Source: Gemmataceae bacterium (GTDB lineage Bacteria > Planctomycetota > Planctomycetia > Gemmatales > Gemmataceae). From it: a DNA stretch of 12,206 bases. The stretch is taken from the NCBI GenBank assembly GCA_020847555.1, contig JADLBT010000258.1:1-12206 (forward strand). Direction: 5' to 3'. The notes below the pieces were generated by a model. It saw nothing but the letters and a program-made list of their open reading frames with translations, had not been told where the DNA came from and did no database searches. The translations under genes were made by a program, and so were the position numbers. Shown here in pieces: positions 1 to 5,719 of the stretch; within the stretch, counting starts at the first letter, position 1; the number at the start of each line of letters is the position of its first letter.

Positions 1-1
1 C

Positions 2-103
2 ACGCCCTACGATCCGTACACGCCGGACGCCCTTGTCAGCAACGGCCCGCTCCACCCGGTCCTGCTCGAGGCATTCCGCGCCGGGTCTACCTGGCCTGGA
101 TAG
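2..103 (+). CDS. 3' end of an unidentified protein (partial)
   Basis: An open frame enters from the left edge and gives 33 residues ending in ...EAFRAGSTWPG before a TAG at 101-103. The frame is rich in Pro, Tyr and Asp and uses G/C-ending codons like the neighbouring genes, which suggests a real C-terminus. The beginning lies outside the window, so I cannot name the family. The alternative is that it is chance open frame in GC-rich DNA, since only 100 bases are visible. Confidence 0.45.
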   Translation, partial: TPYDPYTPDALVSNGPLHPVLLEAFRAGSTWPG

Positions 104-140
104 CGCACGGGCGCGGTTAGCCGGACCGTGCGTCATCCGG

Positions 141-280
141 GCTAGCGGACCAACCGGCCTGACGCTTCCGGCTTGTCGCGTTTGGTCCGCCCGTTTCAGG
201 TGAGGGATTGACGCGGCCGCTTCCCGCGCTTACGCTTCGGGCTCGGACGGAACGATTGCGGCGGCGTTTGGTCCGCTAGC
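141..280. repeat. 13-bp inverted repeat pair with a third internal copy
   Basis: GCTAGCGGACCAA at 141-153 is the exact reverse complement of TTGGTCCGCTAGC at 268-280. A third copy lies between them: GCGTTTGGTCCGC at 178-190 repeats exactly at 264-276 in direct orientation. The outer pair delimits 140 bp, like a small terminal-inverted-repeat element. The right end stops 3 bases before the ribosome binding site of the following gene. The repeats could also be regulator binding sites. No target-site duplication is obvious. Confidence 0.6.
208..236 (+). promoter_or_regulatory. Candidate sigma70-like promoter for the TSUP gene
   Basis: TTGACG at 208-213 (5 of 6 to the -35 consensus), a 17-base spacer and TACGCT at 231-236 (3 of 6 to the -10). 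The predicted start near 243 gives a leader of about 50 bases. The -10 is weak and planctomycete promoters are poorly characterised. Confidence 0.35.
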
Positions 281-293
281 TCGAAGGACAGCC

Positions 294-1130
294 ATGACGG
301 TTCTGGTCTTTACCCTGCTCGTCTGGCTCGGCTCGCTGACAGCTGGTTTCCTCGGAGCCCTCACCGGGCTGGGCGGCGGCGTCGTGATCGTGCCGCTCCT
401 GGTGCTGGTCTTCAAGGTCGATCTCTACTATGCCGTCGGTGCCTCACTCGTCTCCGTCATCGCCACCTCTTCCGGGGCCGCTTCCGCCTACGTCAAGGAA
501 GGCTACTCCAGCATTCGCATCGGCATGTTTCTGGAGATTGCCACCACCTGCGGCGCCCTTGCGGGCGCCTTGCTGGCGGCGATCGTTCCCACCGACGCCA
601 TCTCGATCGTCTTCGGGGTGGTGTTGCTGCTGTCGGCCTATCTGTCCAGCAGAGCGGGGGCGGAGGAATCCGGAACTGCTCCGCCCGATCGGCTGGCGAC
701 CCAGTTGCGGCTCGCCGGGGTTTATCCCACCGCGGAGGGATGGAAACGTTACCGCGCTCGCCGCGTGCCGCTCGGCTTCGGCTTGATGTTCATCGCAGGC
801 AGCCTTTCGGGGATGCTCGGCATCGGCTCGGGAGCGCTCAAGGTGCTCGCCATGGACCAGGCGATGCGCCTCCCCTTCAAGGTCTCCACGGCGACGAGCA
901 ACTTCATGATCGGCGTGACGGCGGCGGCCAGCGCGGGCGTCTACCTGAGACGCGGGTACATCGATCCGGGGTTGGCGATGCCGGTCACGCTTGGGGTGCT
1001 GCTCGGCTCGCTCCTTGGGGCACGGCTGTTGCCGGTCGCAAGGACAAAGGCCCTGCGCATCGTGTTCGCAGGGGTGATCCTCGCGCTGGGTGTGCAGATG
1101 ATCTGCAAGGGCCTGACGGGAGCACCATGA
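294..1130 (+). CDS. TSUP family (TauE/SafE-type) membrane transporter
   Basis: This 278-residue inner-membrane protein belongs to the TSUP family, whose members export or import small sulfur compounds or organic anions; the substrate here cannot be read from sequence. It has the internal duplication of the family. A Gly-rich segment follows the first helix (GALTGLGGG, residues about 21-29), and a related segment opens the second half (GSLSGMLGIGSGALKVL, from about 169). Hydrophobic stretches suggest about eight helices, with a charged cytoplasmic linker around residues 120-155. ATG at 294 is chosen because AAGGA sits 5 bases upstream. The DUF1634 gene begins one base after the stop, so the two are translated as a unit. 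Length is normal for the family. The repeat cluster directly upstream may affect expression. Confidence 0.9.
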   Translation: MTVLVFTLLVWLGSLTAGFLGALTGLGGGVVIVPLLVLVFKVDLYYAVGASLVSVIATSSGAASAYVKEGYSSIRIGMFLEIATTCGALAGALLAAIVPTDAISIVFGVVLLLSAYLSSRAGAEESGTAPPDRLATQLRLAGVYPTAEGWKRYRARRVPLGFGLMFIAGSLSGMLGIGSGALKVLAMDQAMRLPFKVSTATSNFMIGVTAAASAGVYLRRGYIDPGLAMPVTLGVLLGSLLGARLLPVARTKALRIVFAGVILALGVQMICKGLTGAP

Positions 1131-1131
1131 C

Positions 1132-1521
1132 ATGAGCGAAGAACAACCGCCGCCCGGCGATGAGCGGATTGAGCAACTCCTCGGAAATCTGCTGCGGGCA
1201 GGCGTGCTGCTGTCGGCAGCGGTGGTACTGCTGGGCGGGGTCATCTTCCTTGTCCGCCACGGTGCGGCGGAGGTCGATTTGCGGGTCTTCCGCGGCGAGC
1301 CCGCCGCTCTGCGCTCCCCGGTAGGGATCGTCGAGGAAGCTCTCGACTTCAGTGGTCGCGGCCTGATCCAGCTTGGGCTGCTGCTGCTCATCGCCACGCC
1401 GGTGGCGCGGGTACTGTTTTCGGTCTGCGCCTTCGCGCGCGAGCGCGATTTCCTCTACGTCGTCTTCACGCTTATCGTGCTCGCCGTGCTGCTCGGCAGT
1501 CTGTTCCTTGGCGGATCGTGA
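1132..1521 (+). CDS. DUF1634 family small membrane protein
   Basis: This 129-residue protein has three likely membrane helices: about residues 23-41, 76-98 and 106-126, the last ending at the C-terminus. The charged stretch between helices 1 and 2 (about 42-70) contains a segment like VDLRVFRGEP, typical of DUF1634. Proteins of this family are usually encoded right after a TSUP transporter and are thought to be its partner; no biochemical role is established. Only one base separates it from the TSUP stop codon, so translational coupling is likely. GGGAG at 1118-1122 serves as ribosome binding site. Family assignment rests on context, size and topology. Confidence 0.8.
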   Translation: MSEEQPPPGDERIEQLLGNLLRAGVLLSAAVVLLGGVIFLVRHGAAEVDLRVFRGEPAALRSPVGIVEEALDFSGRGLIQLGLLLLIATPVARVLFSVCAFARERDFLYVVFTLIVLAVLLGSLFLGGS

Positions 1522-1537
1522 GCGGGGCAAGATCCTT

Positions 1538-1553
1538 GCCGGCTCCTTCCGGC
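1538..1553. terminator. Weak hairpin between convergent genes
   Basis: GCCGG (1538-1542) and CCGGC (1549-1553) can form a 5-bp stem with a 6-base loop in the 51-base gap between the DUF1634 gene and the oppositely directed leuA. There is no U-tract on either side, so an intrinsic terminator is only a possibility. Confidence 0.2.
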
Positions 1554-1572
1554 TCGTCAGGGGGCGGTAGTC

Positions 1573-3186
1573 CTAGCTCTGGGCGGCCACCGGGGCGACC
1601 CGGGGCGTCTCCTCCTCGCGCGGCGGCGCCTCGTGCGGGTGGGCACGCTTCTCGACCGCTTGCCGCAGGGCGATGCGGTTGAGCACCTGCAGGAACGCCA
1701 GCGCGCTCGCCTCGATGATGTCCGTACTCACGCCGCGGCCGCGGTACGACTTGCCGTTGTACTGCGCCTCGACCGTCGCCTCACCCTGGGCGTCCTCGCC
1801 GACCGTCACGCTGCGAACGTAGTAGTCGCACAGCGTCACGTCGATGCCGGTGATCTTCTCGATCGCCGTGAACACCGCGTCTACCGGCCCGTCGCCGACC
1901 GACGCCTCGCGGAAGATGCGGCCCTCGTTGTGCCACAGGCACACCGCCGCCGATGGGATCGTCCCCGACCCGGCATTGCACGTGACCGCCTCCAGCGTCC
2001 ACAGCGCTGGTCCCTTGTGGATCTGCGCCTCCGCCAGCGCCTCGATGTCGGCGTCGTAGATCACCTTCTTGCGGTCGGCGAGGGACTTGAACCCCTCGAA
2101 GACGGCCTGTAACTGGTCCTCGTTGAGGTGATAGCCCAGGTCGCGGATGCGCTGGCGCAGGGCGTGGCGGCCGGAGTGCTTGCCCAGCACCAACTCGGTG
2201 CGCGAGATACCAACGTCCTCGGGCAGCATGATCTCGTAGGTGCGACGTTCCTTGAGCATGCCGTCCTGGTGGATACCGGCCTCGTGGGCGAAGGCATTCT
2301 GGCCGACGATCGCCTTGTTCCGCTGCACCTGCAGGCCGGTGACGTGCGACACGATCCGGCTCGTCGGAACGAGCCGCCGGGTGTTGACGGTCGTGTGCAG
2401 GCCGAAGTAGTCGCCGCGCGTCCGGACCGCCATGACGACCTCTTCGAGCGAGGCGTTGCCGGCCCGCTCGCCGATGCCGTTGATCGTGCATTCCACCTGC
2501 CGCGCCCCCTCCTTGAGGGCAGCCAGACTGTTCGAGACCGCCAGGCCCAGGTCGTTGTGGCAGTGGACGCTGAGGACGACCTTGTCGATGCCGCGGACGT
2601 GCTGTTTCAGGTGGCGGATGGCGGCCGCGTACTGCTCGGGGACGGCGTACCCGACCGTGTCGGGAATGTTGACCGTCGTGGCGCCGGCATCGACGACCGC
2701 CTGAACGACCTCGGCGAGGAAGTCGAACTCGGTGCGGGCCGCGTCCTCGGGCGAGAATTCGACATCCTCGACGTACCCCTTCGCCCGCTTGACGCCCTCG
2801 ACGGCGCGGCGGACGATCTCCTCCTTGGCCATGTTGAGCTTGAACTCGCGGTGGATGGCGCTGGTGGCGAGGAAGACGTGGATGCGCGGCCGGGCGGCGT
2901 CCTTGAGGGCGGCGGCGGCACGGTCGATGTCCTCGGGGTGACAGCGGGCCAGGCCGCAAACGGTCGGCCCCTCGACCTGGCGGGCGATCGCCTGCACCGC
3001 CTCAAAATCGCCCGGCGACGCGATCGGGAAGCCCGCCTCGATGATGTCCACGCCCAGGTCGCGCAGCGCGAGCGCCACCTCCAGCTTCTCCGCCAGGTTC
3101 ATGCTGGCGCCCGGCGACTGTTCGCCGTCGCGCAGCGTCGTGTCGAAAATGATCAGGCGATCACCAGGGCTGGAGGCGGTCGTCAT
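1573..3186 (-). CDS. leuA: 2-isopropylmalate synthase
   Basis: This enzyme condenses acetyl-CoA with 2-oxoisovalerate, the first committed step of leucine synthesis, in the cytoplasm. The N-terminal TIM barrel begins with FDTTLRDGEQSPG (about residues 14-26), whose Asp15 binds the metal. HCHND at 208-212 supplies the metal-binding histidines, and NGIGERAGNASLEE follows. The C-terminal third (from about residue 390) resembles the regulatory LeuA dimerisation domain that senses leucine, so feedback inhibition is expected. Start at 3186 gives 537 residues, and GAGGAAG lies 9 bases upstream (3202-3196). An in-frame ATG 9 codons earlier lacks that spacing. The upstream leader contains a leucine-rich peptide and attenuator. 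Other leu genes are not in the window. Confidence 0.96.
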   Translation of the reverse strand: MTTASSPGDRLIIFDTTLRDGEQSPGASMNLAEKLEVALALRDLGVDIIEAGFPIASPGDFEAVQAIARQVEGPTVCGLARCHPEDIDRAAAALKDAARPRIHVFLATSAIHREFKLNMAKEEIVRRAVEGVKRAKGYVEDVEFSPEDAARTEFDFLAEVVQAVVDAGATTVNIPDTVGYAVPEQYAAAIRHLKQHVRGIDKVVLSVHCHNDLGLAVSNSLAALKEGARQVECTINGIGERAGNASLEEVVMAVRTRGDYFGLHTTVNTRRLVPTSRIVSHVTGLQVQRNKAIVGQNAFAHEAGIHQDGMLKERRTYEIMLPEDVGISRTELVLGKHSGRHALRQRIRDLGYHLNEDQLQAVFEGFKSLADRKKVIYDADIEALAEAQIHKGPALWTLEAVTCNAGSGTIPSAAVCLWHNEGRIFREASVGDGPVDAVFTAIEKITGIDVTLCDYYVRSVTVGEDAQGEATVEAQYNGKSYRGRGVSTDIIEASALAFLQVLNRIALRQAVEKRAHPHEAPPREEETPRVAPVAAQS

Positions 3187-3261
3187 CGCAGCGAGCTTCC
3201 TCGAATGCGGCACGGCGGGAGGCGGTGCCTGGATCAGCGGGCGAGAACGAGGTTCCTATCC

Positions 3262-3298
3262 AAAAACGCAAAAACCCCGGAACCATCTGGTCCCAGGG
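3262..3298 (-). terminator. leuA leader attenuator (rho-independent terminator)
   Basis: On the minus strand CCCTGGGACC (3298-3289) pairs with GGTTCCGGGG (3284-3275) around the loop AGAT: a 10-bp stem with two G-U pairs. It is followed directly by a T-rich run, TTTTT GCG TTTTT (3274-3262). It lies between the leader peptide and leuA, 75 bases before the leuA start, so it would end transcription before leuA unless prevented. Confidence 0.85.
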
Positions 3299-3351
3299 CC
3301 ACAATCCGCAACACGGTTTGTTCGTGCTCGATGCCGGCGTACCTGGGACCA
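3288..3351 (-). promoter_or_regulatory. leuA antiterminator pairing
   Basis: On the minus strand TGGTCCCAGG (3351-3342) is perfectly complementary over 10 bases to CCTGGGACCA (3297-3288), which is the 5' arm of the attenuator. Forming this pair destroys the terminator. The upstream element can instead pair over 7 bases (GTGGTCC, 3352-3346) with GGACCAC (3416-3410), next to the leader start codon, which gives the anti-antiterminator. The three elements are those of a classic ribosome-controlled attenuator. Confidence 0.75.
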
Positions 3352-3408
3352 CTACCCCTCCAGGAGGAGCAGCAGACCGAGCAGGGGAAGTGCCAGCAAG
3401 GTTGTCAT
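3352..3408 (-). CDS. leuL: Leucine-rich leader peptide of leuA
   Basis: The small open frame encodes MTTLLALPLLGLLLLLEG, with 10 leucines in 18 residues including five in a row, and ends with TAG at 3354-3352. It lies about 220 bases before leuA, just ahead of the mutually exclusive RNA pairings described above. Stalling on Leu codons would cover GGACCAC next to the start codon and free the antiterminator strand. Completing the peptide places the ribosome over that strand, because the stop codon overlaps it, and lets the terminator form. No clear ribosome binding site is visible before the ATG. The name leuL follows function; sequence similarity to known leader peptides is not expected. Confidence 0.8.
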   Translation of the reverse strand: MTTLLALPLLGLLLLLEG

Positions 3409-3447
3409 CGTGGTCCGACACAGGGAGGGTTTTACTTTTTGACCCCG

Positions 3448-3470
3448 CCAGGATTGGGGCACAATCCTGG
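3448..3470. repeat. 9-5-9 palindrome at the start of the leuA leader
   Basis: CCAGGATTG (3448-3456) and CAATCCTGG (3462-3470) are perfect inverted repeats separated by 5 bases. The site lies between the DUF2617 stop and the leader peptide, just after the candidate -10 of leuA. It may be an operator, a protective 5' hairpin in the leader RNA, or a weak terminator for the gene upstream; no T-run follows it on the minus strand. Confidence 0.55.
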
Positions 3471-3480
3471 TAGTGCATGT

Positions 3481-3509
3481 AATGTAGAGAAGCGCACACG
3501 GGAATGCAA
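3481..3509 (-). promoter_or_regulatory. Candidate promoter of the leuL-leuA transcript
   Basis: On the minus strand TTGCAT (3509-3504), a 17-base spacer and TACATT (3486-3481). The -10 matches 4 of 6 and the -35 matches 3 of 6. A start near 3474 would begin the RNA just before the palindrome and about 66 bases before the leader ATG, as needed for attenuation. Confidence 0.35.
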
Positions 3510-3535
3510 CCGAGAAATCACGAAAATCCGACGAC

Positions 3536-4084
3536 TCAGCCCTTCCGCTCGATCAGCGACTGCGACTTGACGACGGTGTGTTCTCCCGGAAAGGTGTGGA
3601 ACGTGGACAGGAACAGGCAACCGGCGCGGGCCTCGGCGGTGACGAATCCCAGGGGGGCGAGGGCGAGCCGGTGATTGGGCTGGAAGTTGTGCAGCAGTCC
3701 GCGCTTGGTGCCGTCGGCGAGGATCTCGTCGTGGACGTGCAGGAAGATCTCGGGCGTGAGCGTCTCGACCTGGAACGTGGTCTGGTAGCGGATGCCGTGC
3801 CCGCACTCCAGCCGGCCGCTGTGCTCGCCGCGCAGGCGGTAACTGAGCAGGCGGCGCGTCTCCGGCAAATCCTGGTCGCCGGCCGCGGCCACCTCGGTGA
3901 GGCGGACGTGGCGGTTCTCCCAGTTGAGGACGTGGCCGGTGCGCGTGATCCAGATGGTCAACTCGTAGTCCTCGCGGCGGACCTTGCGGCTCGCGAGGAT
4001 CTCGAACAACTCCGGGTGCAGGGACCGGCCGTACAGCTGGAAAACCAGATCGCCCACACGCGGTCGGACGTAATCGACGTTCAT
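3536..4084 (-). CDS. DUF2617 family protein
   Basis: This 182-residue soluble protein has no signal peptide or membrane segment. Its beginning (DLVFQLYGRSLHPELFE, residues about 11-27) and the Trp- and Arg-rich strands that follow (YELTIWITRTGHVLNWEN) resemble the DUF2617 family found in planctomycetes and actinobacteria. I recognise this from memory, not from a search. No function is known and I see no catalytic motif. ATG at 4084 is the first start; only a weak AGG precedes it. A strong promoter-like pair lies upstream at 4132-4160. leuA is downstream on the same strand but has its own leader, so they are probably separate transcripts. The gene is divergent from rpmF. Confidence 0.7.
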   Translation of the reverse strand: MNVDYVRPRVGDLVFQLYGRSLHPELFEILASRKVRREDYELTIWITRTGHVLNWENRHVRLTEVAAAGDQDLPETRRLLSYRLRGEHSGRLECGHGIRYQTTFQVETLTPEIFLHVHDEILADGTKRGLLHNFQPNHRLALAPLGFVTAEARAGCLFLSTFHTFPGEHTVVKSQSLIERKG

Positions 4085-4131
4085 GACCTGTTGACCCGAA
4101 TGCTGTCGCCAACGGTTGCTCGTTCCCGCCG

Positions 4132-4160
4132 ATTATAGGCGGGCGCCGCGGCGCTCACAA
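4132..4160 (-). promoter_or_regulatory. Promoter of the DUF2617 gene
   Basis: On the minus strand TTGTGA (4160-4155), a 17-base spacer and a perfect TATAAT (4137-4132). Predicted start near 4125 gives a leader of about 40 bases. The exact -10 in GC-rich DNA makes this one of the better promoter calls here. Confidence 0.6.
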
Positions 4161-4201
4161 CAGTTCTTCCCACCGCCCGAAGTGTCCACCGACGGGGGCG
4201 G

Positions 4202-4229
4202 GTTATAGCGTCCCGTCGTAATCTGACAA
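4202..4229 (-). promoter_or_regulatory. Possible second upstream promoter of the DUF2617 gene
   Basis: On the minus strand TTGTCA (4229-4224), a 16-base spacer and TATAAC (4207-4202): 5 of 6 matches at each box. The -35 falls within the tandem octamer GACAAGGT. It would give a leader of about 110 bases. Confidence 0.35.
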
Positions 4230-4247
4230 GGTGACAAGGTGACCGAA

Positions 4248-4314
4248 AGCCCACGGGTGGCGCCCCGTGGGCCAGGTCGCTGGCGCTTGACCCACGGGGC
4301 GCCACCCGTGGGCT
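4248..4314. repeat. REPIN-like hairpin repeat, copy 1
   Basis: Arms 4248-4271 and 4291-4314 are perfectly complementary over 24 bases, with a 19-base loop. Each arm is itself a small palindrome: CCCACGGG, the hexamer TGGCGC, CCCGTGGG. The copy sits just upstream of the rpmF promoter. Confidence 0.9.
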
Positions 4315-4322
4315 TGGCCGCC

Positions 4323-4351
4323 TTGTCAAAAGCCCCTTCGCGCCCTACGAT
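4323..4351 (+). promoter_or_regulatory. Promoter of the rpmF-plsX-fab cluster
   Basis: TTGTCA at 4323-4328 (5 of 6), a 17-base spacer and TACGAT at 4346-4351 (4 of 6). Predicted start near 4358 leaves a leader of about 36 bases before rpmF. The promoter begins 9 bases after repeat copy 1. Confidence 0.6.
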
Positions 4352-4393
4352 TACTTTCTTTCCCTCGGGCCACACCGGAGCAAGGGGTCGATC

Positions 4394-4582
4394 ATGGCCG
4401 TTCCGAAGAGACGAACCTCCCACTCGAAGCAGGGCATGCGGCGCAGCCACCACCGCATCCGACCGGCGCAGGTCCAGTATTGCAGCCAGTGCGGCGAGCA
4501 GGCGCAGCCGCACCGCGTTTGCTCCAACTGCGGCTACTACCAGGGCCGCGAAGTCGTTGCGCCGGAGAAAGAGGAGAAGTAA
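4394..4582 (+). CDS. rpmF: 50S ribosomal protein bL32
   Basis: This 62-residue protein of the large ribosomal subunit has the usual bL32 features: N-terminal AVPKRRTSHSKQGMRR, then a zinc ribbon with two CxxC pairs (CSQC and CSNC) and the signature HRVCSNCGYYQGREV. All four zinc cysteines are present, so this is the zinc-binding form. AAGGGG at 4382-4387 is the ribosome binding site, 6 bases before the ATG. rpmF stands before plsX in many bacteria, and the plsX start is only 4 bases after the rpmF stop, which ties ribosome production to membrane lipid synthesis. Confidence 0.97.
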   Translation: MAVPKRRTSHSKQGMRRSHHRIRPAQVQYCSQCGEQAQPHRVCSNCGYYQGREVVAPEKEEK

Positions 4583-4586
4583 CGCC

Positions 4587-5612
4587 ATGCAGATTGCGCT
4601 GGACGCGATGGGCGGCGATCACGCTCCCGGTCCGATCGTCGTCGGCGCCGTGCAGGCCGTCGCGGCCGACCCAACCCTCCGTGTCACCCTCGTCGGCGAC
4701 CGCGCCCAGATCGAACCCCTCCTCCCCTGGGACGCCCCCGGCCGCGACCGCCTGGACATCTTTCACTGCACCCAGGTGGTCGGCATGGACGAGACGCCGG
4801 TCACCGCCCTGCGCAAGAAACCCGACAACTCGATCAGCCGCTGCTGGGAGCTGCTCGCCCACCGCAAGGCGGACGCCCTCGTCAGCGCCGGCAACACCGG
4901 CGCGATGGTCGCCGGCGGGTTCCGCCTGCGCCTGTTCCTCAAGAACGTCCGCCGGCCCGGCATCGCCGCCGTCATGCCGACGCTGCGCGGCCCGTGCGTC
5001 CTGCTCGACGTCGGCGCCAACGTCCATCCCAAGCCCGAGCACCTGTACCAGTACGGCGTCATGGGCAGCATCTTCGCCCGCCACATCCTCCAGCGCGACC
5101 GCCCGACCATCGGACTGCTCAACGTCGGCTCGGAGGAGCAGAAGGGCCACGACCTGGCGAAGGAGACGCACGCTCTGTTCAACGTCAGCCCCCTGCGGGA
5201 CCGCTTCGTCGGCAACATCGAGGGCCGCGACATCAACAAGGGCGCCTGCGACGTCATCGTCACCGACGGGTTCGTCGGCAACGTGGTGCTGAAGGTGTGC
5301 GAGGGCGTCTTCGATTTCATGATGAAGATGGCCGGCAAGGAACTCCTGGCGGCGCTGAGCACCGAGCGCGACCTCGCCCAGCAGGCGCTCAAGGCACTGG
5401 CGGACCGCTACGACTACCACGAGCACGGCGGGGCGCCGCTACTCGGCATCGACGGTATCTGCATCATCTGCCACGGGTCTTCGGGCGAGCGCGCCATCAA
5501 GAACGCGCTGGCCGTCGCTGCCCGGTACGCATCCGTCCGCCTCAACGCCCGGATCGTCGCGGAACTGGAGGCCGGCCCCGGCGGTGGCGAGGACGCAGAC
5601 GAGCAAGCGTGA
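4587..5612 (+). CDS. plsX: Phosphate acyltransferase PlsX
   Basis: PlsX converts acyl-ACP and phosphate into acyl-phosphate, the acyl donor for PlsY in the first step of phospholipid synthesis; it acts at the inner face of the membrane. The 341-residue protein starts with the family signature IALDAMGGDHAPGP, and SAGNTGAMVAGG (about residues 98-109) and TDGFVGNVVLK follow in the expected order. Length is typical. ATG at 4587 is used because GAGGAG (4571-4576), inside the end of rpmF, lies 10 bases upstream. An open frame extends further 5', but it runs through the promoter and the hairpin repeat and is not coding. A 107-base gap with repeat copy 2 separates it from fabD. Confidence 0.96.
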   Translation: MQIALDAMGGDHAPGPIVVGAVQAVAADPTLRVTLVGDRAQIEPLLPWDAPGRDRLDIFHCTQVVGMDETPVTALRKKPDNSISRCWELLAHRKADALVSAGNTGAMVAGGFRLRLFLKNVRRPGIAAVMPTLRGPCVLLDVGANVHPKPEHLYQYGVMGSIFARHILQRDRPTIGLLNVGSEEQKGHDLAKETHALFNVSPLRDRFVGNIEGRDINKGACDVIVTDGFVGNVVLKVCEGVFDFMMKMAGKELLAALSTERDLAQQALKALADRYDYHEHGGAPLLGIDGICIICHGSSGERAIKNALAVAARYASVRLNARIVAELEAGPGGGEDADEQA

Positions 5613-5639
5613 GAAGCCAGAGGGTAGAAGTCAGCTTAG

Positions 5640-5706
5640 AGCCCACGGGCTGCGTCTCGTGGTCCTTGTGCTTGCGACTCGGCCCACGGGACGCAGTCCG
5701 TGGGCT
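5640..5706. repeat. REPIN-like hairpin repeat, copy 2
   Basis: Arms 5640-5663 and 5683-5706 enclose a 19-base loop. The central hexamer is CTGCGT on the left and ACGCAG on the right, so this divergent copy changed on both sides together. Three positions do not form Watson-Crick pairs; two of them can form G-U pairs. The right arm ends 3 bases before the fabD ribosome binding site. Confidence 0.85.
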
Positions 5707-5719
5707 TCAAGGGCTCATG

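Larger units (their letters stand above)
104..293. other. Intergenic spacer upstream of the TSUP transporter gene
   Basis: No coding potential is evident. The spacer holds a repeat cluster built on the core GCGGACCAA (listed separately), a candidate promoter at 208-236 and the ribosome binding site AAGGA at 284-288. Confidence 0.6.
4085..4393. other. Divergent spacer between the DUF2617 gene and rpmF
   Basis: This 309-base region has no gene. From left to right it holds two candidate minus-strand promoters for the DUF2617 gene, a tandem octamer GACAAGGT (4225-4240), one full copy of the hairpin repeat, the rpmF promoter and the rpmF ribosome binding site. Confidence 0.7.

Noticed and set aside
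2128..3570. Long plus-strand open frame opposite leuA (480 codons)
   Set aside because: It is the complement of leuA and its leader; the minus frame encodes a full, recognisable enzyme. High GC keeps the opposite strand open.
3432..4112. Minus-strand 226-codon frame overlapping the DUF2617 gene
   Set aside because: It is very rich in Arg and Pro and runs into the leuA leader; the frame at 4084-3536 has the balanced composition and promoter of a real gene.
4239..4586. N-terminal extension of plsX
   Set aside because: The open frame crosses repeat copy 1, the promoter and rpmF in another frame. The PlsX signature begins at 4587 with a proper binding site.
5640..5706. Rho-independent terminators at the hairpin repeats
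   Set aside because: None of the hairpins is followed by a T-run, and two lie inside a likely operon; a role in RNA processing is possible but they are not standard terminators.
4994..5716. N-terminal extension of fabD overlapping plsX
   Set aside because: Out-of-frame shadow of plsX with no match to the FabD family, which begins with FPGQGAQ just after 5720.
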